DNA from: an uncultured bacterium
Lineage (GTDB): Bacteria; Desulfobacterota_D; UBA1144; Nemesobacterales; UBA2774
Assembly: GCA_902826595.1 (NCBI GenBank)
Contig: CADEFK010000002.1
Coordinates: 10,922-46,622, forward strand
DNA length: 35,701 bases
Direction: 5' to 3'
The notes beneath the pieces were generated by a model. That model was not told the DNA's origin. It ran no database searches and worked only from the letters and a program-made list of their open reading frames with translations. The position numbers and the translations under genes are program-made. Below, one piece after another: positions 8,575-16,869 of this stretch. The first letter of the stretch is position 1; each line of letters starts with the position of its first letter.

Positions 8575-8627
8575 TTACAATGTAACGAGTTCATATCATT
8601 AGAAATATATCTGACATAGGGCGGACC

Positions 8628-9974
8628 TTGACAATTCAGTGCGAAAAGTGCGGAAGAAATCTTAAAATAGACGATTCCAGGATCGCGCCTCCAGGGAGCG
8701 GGGTCAGATGCTCCGATTGCGGTCATGTTTCGTTTATCGAGAGAAGAGAAGCTTCCGATGCGGCTGACACCGCGATTCCGTTAGCGCGAAACCCATATGA
8801 AACGTCCTCGTTCCAGGCACCCGGCCGGACCGGCACCGAGATAACCGGAGAAGCGATCGATGACGAGGATGCGAAGACTGTTGAGGGCTTTACGTTCAGG
8901 TATCCGATAAAAAATGAATCGATTAACGCGCCCGATGCAGTGAGCGGAGAACACGCCGGGCTCAGTGACGACAGGGCCGAGACCGGCGACGGAGGGAACT
9001 GGGAGGAGTTCGTAAACATAAGCAAGACCGAAAAGCATATCGACGACTTCACTCTAAAAAGCAGCCGGGACGAGGGAGGACAGGAATCCGACTTTAACTG
9101 GGAGGGTCTCAGGATCAACGACGCCCCGGTCGAATCGGCGAGGAGAGTCCCCAGGATGTTCGAGGACGAGGGTACGGAAGACAACCTGATAATAATGAGG
9201 GACAGAGGGACTCCCGAAGGGGCCGGGCTGAATTTCGGTCCCGGGGGGCGTGAATACGCGGGACGCTCTTCCGAGCATCTGAGCGTGGACATGGACGTTC
9301 TCTCGGTCGGCCCCCAGGCCGCCTCGAGCTACAGGGGGAGCCCGGGACTCTCGTACCGCGACTCTTACAGGGTCCGCCCGGACGGACGCAAATCCGGCGG
9401 GGGCGTATTAACGAGGGCCGCATACACGCTGTTGATATTGATCGTCTTCGCCGTGATCGTCGGCGCCTCCTTCATCATTCTCTCAAACTCCGGGATAATC
9501 CCCAGGGATAGCGCCGAGGAGATAGTGAAGCTGGTCAGGTCGGTGATCCCCGTCAGCATAACCGGATCGCTGAAAAGCGAAGTCGCAATAACCGCGCACC
9601 AGGGCAAATGGCTGGATACGATGAACGGACCTATGTACGTCGTATCCGGCACCGTTACCAATGAATCCGGCCGCCCGGTCAATTACATCAAGATCAGGAG
9701 CGAATTCGCAGCCGACGGGCAGATCGTTTACGATAACGTTGTATATGCAGGAAACACCTTCAGCGAGAAGGAGCTAAGGGTGTCTCCGCTCAGGGACACT
9801 CTACTCAAGCTCAAGAAAAGGTCGGGGGACATAGATTTCTATAACCCTGAAAAGCTTGCCGGGCTTAATTCGAACATACAGCCAGGCGAGTCCATACCGT
9901 TTTATAGCGTGTTCCCGGCCCCGGGCAGGATGCTGGGACTTAAATATAACCTCGAGGTCTCGGGTTACGAGTAA
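8628..9974 (+). CDS. MJ0042-type zinc-ribbon membrane protein with DUF3426 domain
   Basis: A 448-residue protein of unknown role. It opens with a zinc ribbon (Cys5-x2-Cys8 and Cys28-x2-Cys31, in the pattern QCEKCGRNLKIDDSRI...VRCSDCGH) of the MJ0042/zinc_ribbon_5 type. A long, acidic, low-complexity linker runs to about 255, one transmembrane helix follows (about 262-287, YTLLILIVFAVIVGASFIIL), and a DUF3426 domain spans about 315-448 (MYVVSGTVTNESGRPVNYIKI, IQPGESIPFYSVF). The zinc ribbon should be cytosolic and DUF3426 outside the membrane. The start is TTG; it fits because the ribbon begins a few residues later as in relatives. Such proteins are common in delta- and betaproteobacteria, but their function is not established. 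Confidence 0.85.
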   Translation: MTIQCEKCGRNLKIDDSRIAPPGSGVRCSDCGHVSFIERREASDAADTAIPLARNPYETSSFQAPGRTGTEITGEAIDDEDAKTVEGFTFRYPIKNESINAPDAVSGEHAGLSDDRAETGDGGNWEEFVNISKTEKHIDDFTLKSSRDEGGQESDFNWEGLRINDAPVESARRVPRMFEDEGTEDNLIIMRDRGTPEGAGLNFGPGGREYAGRSSEHLSVDMDVLSVGPQAASSYRGSPGLSYRDSYRVRPDGRKSGGGVLTRAAYTLLILIVFAVIVGASFIILSNSGIIPRDSAEEIVKLVRSVIPVSITGSLKSEVAITAHQGKWLDTMNGPMYVVSGTVTNESGRPVNYIKIRSEFAADGQIVYDNVVYAGNTFSEKELRVSPLRDTLLKLKKRSGDIDFYNPEKLAGLNSNIQPGESIPFYSVFPAPGRMLGLKYNLEVSGYE

Positions 9975-10143
9975 CGGGGCCCTCCGGCCGCGCTCTGCGG
10001 ATTGGGCCGGGCAATCGATCCCGGCTGCGAACCCCGCTTGATTAATCCCGGACAATCAATTACAATATCCCACTTAACAGAAGAAAAACGGGTATTACCT
10101 TTCTATCTGATTTCGGGGAAAAAATAGTAATTCATTTTGGCCG

Positions 10144-10149
10144 TATAAT
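10144..10149 (+). promoter_or_regulatory. Possible -10 box ahead of the 10209 gene and guaBA
   Basis: A perfect TATAAT lies 60 bases before the ATG at 10209, in an AT-rich stretch. No good -35 hexamer is found at the right distance, so only the -10 is reported. The rest of the 9975-10208 gap shows no riboswitch or terminator that I can support. Confidence 0.3.
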
Positions 10150-10208
10150 TTAATATTTACCGAAAATATGGCGGGAATGTACATCATCTCCGCAAGGTGA
10201 GGGAATAT

Positions 10209-10580
10209 ATGAAATCGACCCGTCTCAAGATCAGTGTAAGCCAGGACGGACTGCTGCCTCAGGAAACGGCGGAAATCGCCACACTCGAATTCCCCGCCCT
10301 TCCTAAAAAACTTCTGAAGGCTCTCGGGTTCGAAAGGGTAGATGCCAGAACCTACGTAGGGGTACTGCCCGTATTCATAAACCTCGGAGAGAAAGACCAG
10401 GAAATCGAGATAGAACTGGGCGTGACGCTGCCGGAAATGAGGAAGAAGATAATAGAAATAGTTAAGACACCTGCGCGACTGATATCGGTCGCGGAAGACA
10501 AGAAGCCGCCGGCACAGGCGAGCAAGAAGAAGAAGGCCCCGGTAAAGGCCGCCTCCAGAAGAACCACATCCAAGAGGTAG
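10209..10580 (+). CDS. Hypothetical small protein with lysine-rich tail, upstream of guaB
   Basis: I do not recognise this 123-residue protein. The body (1 to about 98) is a mixed alpha/beta sequence ([18 protein letters not shown], then [27 protein letters not shown]). From about 99 the tail becomes low-complexity, rich in Lys, Ala, Pro, Arg and Ser ([18 protein letters not shown]), like disordered nucleic-acid-binding tails. ATG 10209 was chosen over GTG 10197 because GAGG lies just before it. It ends 16 bases before guaB, so co-transcription with guaBA is likely. The tail suggests RNA, DNA or ribosome contact, which is only an inference. Confidence 0.75.
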   Translation: MKSTRLKISVSQDGLLPQETAEIATLEFPALPKKLLKALGFERVDARTYVGVLPVFINLGEKDQEIEIELGVTLPEMRKKIIEIVKTPARLISVAEDKKPPAQASKKKKAPVKAASRRTTSKR

Positions 10581-10596
10581 AAAAAGGGAAATTCTC

Positions 10597-12072
10597 ATGC
10601 GTGTTGAAAATGTGGAAGAATGTCTAACTTTCGACGACGTTCTTTTAGTGCCCGCCTATTCCGAGATACTGCCGAACGACGTCGACGTATCCACCAGCCT
10701 GACACGTAACATCAAGCTCAACATCCCGCTAATCAGCGCCGCCATGGATACCGTCACGGAATCGAGCACGGCCATAGCCATGGCACAGGAAGGCGGTATC
10801 GGAATCATACACAGGAATCTCGAGATTCAGGATCAGACCGCCGAAGTGAAGAGGGTAAAGAAATACGAGAGCGGAATGATCGTGAACCCCCTCACGGTAA
10901 GACCCAAACATAAGGTCGCGGACGCACTGGAAATCATGCTCAAGCAGAACATCACGGGCCTTCCGGTCACGAAGGAAGACGACACCCTGCTGGGAATAGT
11001 GACTTTCAGGGACCTGCGGTTCGAGAAGAATCTCGATTTCAACGTCGAGCAGATAATGACCCCGAAGAAGAGGCTCATTACCGTGGGCGAGGGGACCACG
11101 CTCGAAGAAGCTAAAGAGCTCCTCCACAAGTACAGGATCGAGAAGCTCCCGGTGGTCGATAAGGAATTCAGGCTCCGCGGCCTTATCACGATGAAGGACA
11201 TAGAGAAGATAGAGAAATATCCCACGGCGTCCAAGGACCGCTTGGGGAGGCTCCGGTGCGGCGCGGCCGTAGGCGTGGGACCCGACAGGGAAGAAAGGAT
11301 CGAAGCCCTCGTCCAAGTCGGATGCGACGTTATAATTATTGACACGGCACACGGCCATTCGAAGAAGGTCATAGACGCGGTAAAATCCACGAAATCGAGT
11401 TTCCCCAAAGTCGAGCTGATCGCGGGGAACATCGGAACCGGGGAAGGCGCCGATGCGGTCATCAAGGCGGGGGCGGACGGCGTGAAGGTAGGCGTCGGGC
11501 CGGGATCAATCTGCACGACCCGAGTGATCGCGGGCATCGGGGTGCCCCAGATCTCGGCTATTCAGGACGTAACCAGGGTCGCCGAGTTGCACGGGATACC
11601 GGTCATTGCCGACGGCGGCATAAAGTACTCTGGCGATATAGTAAAGGCTATCGCGGCCGGCGCCCATACGGTGATGATAGGGAACCTCTTTGCGGGGACC
11701 GACGAGGCCCCGGGCGAGGTCATACTCTTCCAGGGCAGGACGTACAAGGTGTACAGGGGAATGGGATCGATCGAAGCCATGAAGAAGGGGAGCAGGGACC
11801 GGTACGCCCAGAACCTCGGGGACGAAATGATCGATTCGAAGCTAGTGCCCGAGGGTATAGAGGGAAGGATACCGTACAGGGGCCCCATAGGAAGCACCGT
11901 GTATCAGCTAATCGGCGGGCTCAGGGCCGGGATGGGCTATACGGGATGCGGCACCATAGAGGAGCTCAGGAGCAACGGGAAGTTTATAAAAGTCACGAAT
12001 GCGGGACTGAGAGAGGGCCACGTCCACGACGTAATCATTACGAAAGAGGCTCCCAATTACAGGATCGAGTGA
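10597..12072 (+). CDS. guaB: Inosine-5'-monophosphate dehydrogenase
   Basis: Oxidises IMP to XMP with NAD, the rate-limiting step toward GMP. It has 491 residues, the usual length. The N-terminal barrel starts [19 protein letters not shown], and two CBS domains are inserted at about 95-210 ([38 protein letters not shown]). The catalytic loop [20 protein letters not shown] carries Cys306. The IMP site ([20 protein letters not shown]), a YRGMGS loop and the mobile flap with EGRIPYRG follow. It lies upstream of guaA on the same strand, the classic guaBA arrangement, with 72 bases between them. Confidence 0.97.
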   Translation: MRVENVEECLTFDDVLLVPAYSEILPNDVDVSTSLTRNIKLNIPLISAAMDTVTESSTAIAMAQEGGIGIIHRNLEIQDQTAEVKRVKKYESGMIVNPLTVRPKHKVADALEIMLKQNITGLPVTKEDDTLLGIVTFRDLRFEKNLDFNVEQIMTPKKRLITVGEGTTLEEAKELLHKYRIEKLPVVDKEFRLRGLITMKDIEKIEKYPTASKDRLGRLRCGAAVGVGPDREERIEALVQVGCDVIIIDTAHGHSKKVIDAVKSTKSSFPKVELIAGNIGTGEGADAVIKAGADGVKVGVGPGSICTTRVIAGIGVPQISAIQDVTRVAELHGIPVIADGGIKYSGDIVKAIAAGAHTVMIGNLFAGTDEAPGEVILFQGRTYKVYRGMGSIEAMKKGSRDRYAQNLGDEMIDSKLVPEGIEGRIPYRGPIGSTVYQLIGGLRAGMGYTGCGTIEELRSNGKFIKVTNAGLREGHVHDVIITKEAPNYRIE

Positions 12073-12144
12073 TTCGCCCGGTCCTCGGCATATCGACTTC
12101 AGCCCCATCAATAGCGGAACCAATTAATTTATTCAACTGACAAT

Positions 12145-13677
12145 ATGCGTGAAACTATCATAATCCTTGATTTCGGCGGACAATACACGCAGCTCATCGC
12201 GCGCAGGATCAGGGAGCTGGGCGTCTACTCGGAAATAAAACCTTACAACACGCCTATCGACGAAATAAGGGGCTCGGAACCAAAGGCGATAATATTGTCG
12301 GGAGGTCCGGCGAGCGTATGGGACGACGATTCTCCGACCGTGGACAGAGGCGTATTCGAGCTCGGCATACCGGTCCTCGGCATATGCTACGGGATGCAGC
12401 TCACGGCGCAGCTCCTGGGAGGTATCGTCGAGCGCTCCAGGATGCGCGAGTTCGGGCCGGCGACCCTCAGGATAACGAACGGTTTCGACCTCCTCAGCGG
12501 AATCCCCGATAAGAGCGACATATGGATGTCTCACGGCGACCGCGTGCTCGAGCTGCCGCCGGGGTTCGAATCGATAGCCGAGAGCGAGAACTCCCCGAGG
12601 GCCGCGATGAAGAACCGGGAGATGAGGATCTACGGGACCCAGTTCCATCCGGAGGTGGTCCATACGAAATTCGGGAAGGAGATTCTGTCGAACTTCCTCT
12701 TTAAAATCGCGGGATGCAGGGGCATGTGGACCCCCAAGTCGTTCGTCGAAACCGCGATCAAGGACATAAGGCAGAAAGCCGGGGACGCGACGGTCATATG
12801 CGGCCTCTCGGGCGGCGTGGACTCGGCCGTCGCCGCGGTGATCATACAGCGTGCCATATGGGACAAGCTCCGCTGCATTTTTGTGGATACCGGACTGCTG
12901 AGAATGAACGAAGCGGAGGAAGTAGTCGAATCGTTCAGGCACATGGGGCTTAACCTCGTGCACGTGGACGCGAAGGAGAGGTTCTTAAACAAGCTCCGCG
13001 GGGTCACGGACCCCGAGAGAAAAAGGAAGATCATAGGGGAGGAGTTCGTGAACGTATTCGAGGCGGAGGCGTCCGGGATCAAGGACGCGCGTTTCCTCGC
13101 ACAGGGGACCCTCTATCCGGACGTTATTGAGAGCGTGAGCGTCAAGGGCCCTTCGGCGACGATCAAGTCGCATCACAACGTGGGCGGGCTCCCTGAAAAA
13201 ATGAACCTCAAGCTTATCGAGCCGCTGAGAGAGCTCTTCAAGGACGAGGTAAGGGAGGTCGGCCGCGAGCTCGGGGTGCCGGACGAGATACTCGGACGCC
13301 ACCCGTTCCCGGGACCTGGCCTCGCCATAAGGATCATCGGCGAGATCGACGAAGAGAGGCTCGAGATACTTAGGCAGGCCGACAGGATATTCATCGAAGA
13401 GCTGCGGAAGGGAGGGGTCTACGACGATATCTGGCAGGCGTTCTGCGTCTTCGTGCCTGTAAAAACCGTGGGCGTAATGGGGGACGAAAGGACATACGAG
13501 AACGTTATCGCGCTGAGAGCGGTAACCAGCCAGGACGGGATGACGGCCAAATGGGCGCGCATTCCCTACGACCTCCTCGAGAAAATATCGGTACGGATAA
13601 TCAATGAGGTCAGGGGCGTAAACCGGGTAGTCTATGATATATCGACCAAGCCCCCGAGTACGATAGAATGGGAATGA
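12145..13677 (+). CDS. guaA: GMP synthase (glutamine-hydrolysing)
   Basis: Converts XMP to GMP using glutamine and ATP. The class I amidotransferase domain (1 to about 195) shows the GICYGMQL nucleophile elbow with Cys81 and the FHPEV motif with His168 and Glu170. The ATP pyrophosphatase domain follows, with the P-loop SGGVDS at 222-227. The C-terminal dimerisation domain ends in KPPSTIEWE, the almost invariant GuaA terminus. The 510-residue length is standard. It pairs with guaB upstream and converges on the small gene at 13708. Confidence 0.97.
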   Translation: MRETIIILDFGGQYTQLIARRIRELGVYSEIKPYNTPIDEIRGSEPKAIILSGGPASVWDDDSPTVDRGVFELGIPVLGICYGMQLTAQLLGGIVERSRMREFGPATLRITNGFDLLSGIPDKSDIWMSHGDRVLELPPGFESIAESENSPRAAMKNREMRIYGTQFHPEVVHTKFGKEILSNFLFKIAGCRGMWTPKSFVETAIKDIRQKAGDATVICGLSGGVDSAVAAVIIQRAIWDKLRCIFVDTGLLRMNEAEEVVESFRHMGLNLVHVDAKERFLNKLRGVTDPERKRKIIGEEFVNVFEAEASGIKDARFLAQGTLYPDVIESVSVKGPSATIKSHHNVGGLPEKMNLKLIEPLRELFKDEVREVGRELGVPDEILGRHPFPGPGLAIRIIGEIDEERLEILRQADRIFIEELRKGGVYDDIWQAFCVFVPVKTVGVMGDERTYENVIALRAVTSQDGMTAKWARIPYDLLEKISVRIINEVRGVNRVVYDISTKPPSTIEWE

Positions 13678-13707
13678 GCCGGCAGCGGATACGGCCGGAC
13701 GCGAGCA

Positions 13708-13917
13708 TTAGTTCTTAGGTTTTTTGAAAATTCCGAAATCGCCGGCCAGGGCGACAAGCTCCCAGGATTCCTCTCCGAGCTCGTTAAGCGTATTCTCCAG
13801 CCCATGCCCGACCTTGCTCCTTCTGGCCATGGCTGCGTCCTTGGACACCGCGATATCGTGATCTTCGCCGCCCTGAAACAGCTTGTCTATGGAAATAACC
13901 TTATAGTCCCATTTCAT
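13708..13917 (-). CDS. Small DUF4177-like protein
   Basis: A 69-residue protein with the DUF4177-like pattern: a WDYKVI strand near the start and LNELGEESWELVAL at about 46-59, comparable to 'LNELGxEGWELV' in that family. No function is known. ATG 13917 is preferred; a TTG one codon earlier is possible. It begins 5 bases after the stop of the small gene at 13923-14114, so the two are probably translated from one message. Confidence 0.7.
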   Translation of the reverse strand: MKWDYKVISIDKLFQGGEDHDIAVSKDAAMARRSKVGHGLENTLNELGEESWELVALAGDFGIFKKPKN

Positions 13918-13922
13918 CAAGT

Positions 13923-14114
13923 TTAATCCTCTTCATTCCCGGACTGGGTCCGGCCCTTTTCATTCTCGTCCTCGATGACTATAGGCTCGCTATTGCCCTC
14001 GACGTCGGGAAGACCGCTTATATGCTTGTCGTAATCCTTTTTCGTAATCAAACCTTCTCTAATATTCCTGTTGGCAATCCTCACATCGTAAAGAAACTCT
14101 TCTCTCTTCTTCAT
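13923..14114 (-). CDS. Small hypothetical protein
   Basis: I cannot name this 63-residue protein. It starts MKKREEFLYDVRIANRNIRE, a basic amphipathic helix, then a DYDKHISGLPDVEG segment and an acidic, polar tail (DENEKGRTQSGNEED). An AGG-containing site lies just before the ATG. It is closely followed by the DUF4177-like gene, forming a two-gene unit. The composition suggests a soluble protein with a disordered C-terminus. It is likely real, given its clean start and spacing, but without a known role. Confidence 0.65.
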   Translation of the reverse strand: MKKREEFLYDVRIANRNIREGLITKKDYDKHISGLPDVEGNSEPIVIEDENEKGRTQSGNEED

Positions 14115-14238
14115 GAATTAAACCTCCGAGGTGATTAAGGATACACAAAAGGCCCGGATCCGCAATCGACCGCTCAGGCGGAACCGCGCAAGGCCTTCAT
14201 CGCATACGCGAGCCTGTCAGCGGCCGGAGGCCGTTGAC

Positions 14239-15171
14239 TCACCTGGCGCCGGTGTAATCGGCTTTAAACCACTCCCACGTACTTTTTATTCCCTTCGCCA
14301 AAAAAACGCTCGGCGCCCAGCCAAGCACCCTGGCCGCGAGCCTTACGTCGAGACTGATCCTGCCGACCTCGCCTGCGCGCGCTTCCGCGTGCTTCACTGG
14401 GAAATCTATTCCGGAGGCTGCCTCGAGCTCCGCGATGAGACCGTTCACCGAAGTCTCGATCTGAGTTCCGATGTTGTAGCTGCCCGAAGGAGAAGTCAGG
14501 GCGCAGAGGTTCGCGCTCGCGACATCGCCGGCATAGACATAGTCCCTCGTCTGACCGCCGTCCCCGAAGACCGTGCAGGTCTCTCCCGACAGTATCCGGC
14601 TGCAGAATATCGCGATCACCCCGGCCTCGCCGTGAGGGTTCTGCCTCGGCCCGTAGACGTTCGCGTATCTGAGCGCTACGTAGTCGAGGGAATATATATG
14701 CCTGTAGTATTCGAGGTATTTCTCGACCGCGTATTTCGATGTTCCGTAGGGCGATATAGGCATCGGCGGGGTTTTTTCATCGGCCGGTATATTCGAGGGC
14801 TCCCCGTAAATCGCGCCCCCGGTCGATGCGAATATGAACTTCTTTACTCCGTTCCCGACCGCGGCTTCAAGGAGGCGGAGCGTCCCGATTATGTTCACGG
14901 ACGCGTCGAACGCCGGGTCCTCGACCGATTTCCTCACGTCGATCTGTGCCGCATGGTGGTTCACAACGTCGGGGCGGAAGTCGGCGAATGCGCCGCCTAC
15001 CGCGTCTTCGTCCCTGATATCACACTCTATGAAACCTGCGCCCACGGGAACATTCTCCATAATTCCCGTCGACAGGTCGTCGATCACGAGGACCTCGTGT
15101 CCTTCCTTTATATATGCTTCCGCGACCCAGGAGCCGATGAATCCCGCGCCGCCCGTTACAAGGATCTTCAT
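14239..15171 (-). CDS. NAD-dependent epimerase/dehydratase, UDP-glucose 4-epimerase-like
   Basis: Extended short-chain dehydrogenase/reductase acting on a nucleotide sugar. The 310-residue protein has the Rossmann motif TGGAGFIGSW (6-15), the acidic NAD-ribose position VIDDLSTG (29-36), HHAAQIDVRKSV, the catalytic ASTGGAIYGE (115-124) and YGTSK (Tyr142, Lys146). YANVYGPRQNP and DYVYAGDVASAN are typical of GalE/WbpP-like enzymes. The exact substrate is unclear; UDP-glucose/galactose or their N-acetyl forms are plausible. No glycan biosynthesis genes surround it. Confidence 0.9.
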   Translation of the reverse strand: MKILVTGGAGFIGSWVAEAYIKEGHEVLVIDDLSTGIMENVPVGAGFIECDIRDEDAVGGAFADFRPDVVNHHAAQIDVRKSVEDPAFDASVNIIGTLRLLEAAVGNGVKKFIFASTGGAIYGEPSNIPADEKTPPMPISPYGTSKYAVEKYLEYYRHIYSLDYVALRYANVYGPRQNPHGEAGVIAIFCSRILSGETCTVFGDGGQTRDYVYAGDVASANLCALTSPSGSYNIGTQIETSVNGLIAELEAASGIDFPVKHAEARAGEVGRISLDVRLAARVLGWAPSVFLAKGIKSTWEWFKADYTGAR

Positions 15172-15376
15172 TACATGCGCCCTCGTGCAATGATAATTTC
15201 TATAGATAAATTCCCGGCCGACGCTCCGCCCACCCCGCTAATATTTACTTTATTCGCATAGGTTGTCAACCATGCGAAAATCCGGTTTCCGCATCCCGGG
15301 ACGTCCGGTAACCGCGCTTCGGGCGTATCGCGCGGGGGGGAGCGGCGGAGACGCGGCCGGCCGCGTCGAATAGCCG

Positions 15377-15401
15377 CCGGTAGACCGTATACGGTCACCG
15401 G
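15377..15401. repeat. Extended inverted repeat around a perfect 14-base palindrome
   Basis: The core GACCGTATACGGTC (15383-15396) is a perfect palindrome. It is flanked by CCGGT on the left and ACCGG on the right, with one extra A on the left arm, giving a 25-base dyad. It could be an operator for a dimeric regulator, or a hairpin. The following bases (GATGATATTTTTGG) hold only a short T-run, so a terminator is less likely. Confidence 0.6.
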
Positions 15402-15467
15402 GATGATATTTTTGGTTAAGACCCGGAACAATTTTCGTTTTCAAATTCCGGCCTATAAACCCGGCAA

Positions 15468-15482
15468 TGACATTTTTTGTCA
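15468..15482. repeat. TGACA-T5-TGTCA dyad
   Basis: A 5-base inverted repeat separated by five T residues, about 150 bases upstream of the sigma factor start. It may be a small operator. It is short enough to be chance. Confidence 0.35.
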
Positions 15483-15564
15483 CGACGCGCTACCGGTAGG
15501 CATAACGTGTGCCGACGGCGGTGCCGCATATTAGTTAATGTATCCAAGCAGTTGAGGTGAACAT

Positions 15565-15672
15565 ATGTTTCATGGCATGAACATTGCATCTGAAACTATC
15601 CGAGGATTAAAAACCGGAGGATACATCAAATGGGTCGGAACAACTTCAAAGAATCATCGCATGCTTCAGTGA
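15565..15672 (+). CDS. Possible upstream ORF overlapping the sigma factor start
   Basis: A 35-codon frame beginning MFHGMNIASETIRGLK. Its ATG is preceded by TTGAGGTGA, a better-than-average ribosome binding site. It ends at TGA 15670-15672, 40 bases past the sigma factor ATG (15630) and in a different frame. The sigma factor has its own GGAGG eight bases before its ATG, inside this frame. It may couple or attenuate translation of the sigma factor, or be coincidental. No homology is recognised. Confidence 0.35.
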   Translation: MFHGMNIASETIRGLKTGGYIKWVGTTSKNHRMLQ

Positions 15673-16826
15673 CTGGCGGTCTGATGAGCAACCATGATTT
15701 CGGCAGACATAAGTCCATGCACGGGGATTTCGCCCACGAGCAGAATATCATGAGCGTGGCTTCCACAGGCAGGAGCAACGGAAAACAAAGGGTGATCCCG
15801 GATGAGGATTACAAGCTGCTTCAGTCATATTTCCGCGAGGTGGGGACGGAATCGCTCCTCACCGCTAAAGACGAACTGCGCATAGCGACCAAAATAAAAA
15901 AATATAACGCGAGGGCCCGCAAGCTCGAGGCTTTCATTCACGGGCTGACGGCGGGGCGCAACGGCGGGATCAAGGTTCAGAAGGCGTGCGAGTGCCGAAA
16001 GAAGAGCAGGAGCGCGGCGGAACGCGACAATAAAGAATTGAAAGCAACGCTAAACAGACTTTCAGCGCTCTTGAGAGCCTATAAAAGCAGAGAGACCCAC
16101 AACAAGGACAAATTCATAAAATCGAATCTCAGGCTCGTTATAAGTATCGCGAAGAACTACATGGGGAGAGGTCTCCCGCTCGCGGACATAATACAGGAAG
16201 GCAACATCGGACTGATAAAGGCGGTCGAGAAATTCGACCCGTCGAAAGGATACAGGTTTTCGACCTACGCCTCGTGGTGGATAATTCAGAGCATAACACG
16301 CTCTCTCTTCGACCAGACGAGGGTAATAAGAATACCTGTGCGCGTGCTCGAGCAGGCGAACAAGATAACCAGGACTACGAACATGCTCAGGCACGAGAAC
16401 GGTGAGAACCCGGACATAGAGAACATCGCACAGGAGTCGGGTCTCAGCGTAAAGAAAGTCAACAAGGTCATAAAAGCGACGTCCACCAACATCGTATACC
16501 TCGACGCCGTGAACCCGAATAACGGGGACGCCAGGAACAGCTTCATAGATTTCATTCCGGACACGAGGCCCGCAGCCGACACGCTCCTTGCGACGGTCTC
16601 CATGTCCGAAAAGATAGAAGAAGCGCTCTCCAACCTGACTGACAGGGAGGAGGACATTCTCAGGATGAGGTTCGGCATCGGGTACGACGAGTCCTATACG
16701 CTCGACGAGATCGGCAACAGGTACAGCCTCACGAGGGAGCGGATCAGGCAGATAGAGAGGCGCGCGCTCAAGAAGCTGAGGCAGCTGAATAACGGCGGCG
16801 TGCTTAAGGACTTCATAACTTGCTGA
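15630..16826 (+). CDS. RNA polymerase sigma factor, sigma70 group 1/2 (RpoD/RpoS-like)
   Basis: Directs RNA polymerase to -10/-35 promoters. In the 398-residue protein, region 1.2 is at about 60-105 (DYKLLQSYFREVGTESLLTA), followed by a spacer with a Cys-Glu-Cys pair (120-122). Region 2 is at about 160-245 (KSNLRLVISIAKNYMGRG, DIIQEGNIGLIKAVEKFD, RFSTYASWW), region 3 at about 246-320, and region 4 at about 330-385 (TLDEIGNRYSLTRERIRQIE, the helix-turn-helix). A short poorly conserved N-terminus replaces region 1.1. The WWIRQ motif of region 2.4 reads WWIIQ (Ile219 in place of Arg). GGAGG precedes the ATG. It may be the primary or a general stress-type sigma; the sequence alone does not decide. 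Confidence 0.93.
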   Translation: MGRNNFKESSHASVTGGLMSNHDFGRHKSMHGDFAHEQNIMSVASTGRSNGKQRVIPDEDYKLLQSYFREVGTESLLTAKDELRIATKIKKYNARARKLEAFIHGLTAGRNGGIKVQKACECRKKSRSAAERDNKELKATLNRLSALLRAYKSRETHNKDKFIKSNLRLVISIAKNYMGRGLPLADIIQEGNIGLIKAVEKFDPSKGYRFSTYASWWIIQSITRSLFDQTRVIRIPVRVLEQANKITRTTNMLRHENGENPDIENIAQESGLSVKKVNKVIKATSTNIVYLDAVNPNNGDARNSFIDFIPDTRPAADTLLATVSMSEKIEEALSNLTDREEDILRMRFGIGYDESYTLDEIGNRYSLTRERIRQIERRALKKLRQLNNGGVLKDFITC

Positions 16827-16850
16827 GACGCGGCGTCTGAAAATTCGGCG

Positions 16851-16865
16851 CCGATACGCTATCGG
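16851..16865. other. Short hairpin between convergent genes
   Basis: CCGATA-CGC-TATCGG forms a 6-base stem with a 3-base loop between the sigma factor and the oxidoreductase gene. A second palindrome, AGACGC-G-GCGTCT, overlaps the sigma factor stop at 16826-16838. Neither has a T-run, so termination by them is uncertain. Confidence 0.3.
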
Positions 16866-16869
16866 GCGA

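Larger units (their letters stand above)
15172..15629. other. 458-base gene-poor region before the sigma factor gene
   Basis: This divergent gap between the epimerase and the sigma factor holds no convincing gene except a short upstream ORF (15565-15672). It contains two dyads (15377-15401 and 15468-15482) and GC-rich sequence around 15310-15380. I saw no clear -35/-10 pair, tRNA or known riboswitch. Its length and the dyads suggest regulation of the sigma factor gene, which is an inference. Confidence 0.5.

Noticed and set aside
15171-15483. Minus-strand frames in the gene-poor region
   Set aside because: Low-complexity Arg/Pro-rich sequence, no ribosome site and no family features; the GC-rich bias explains the open frame.
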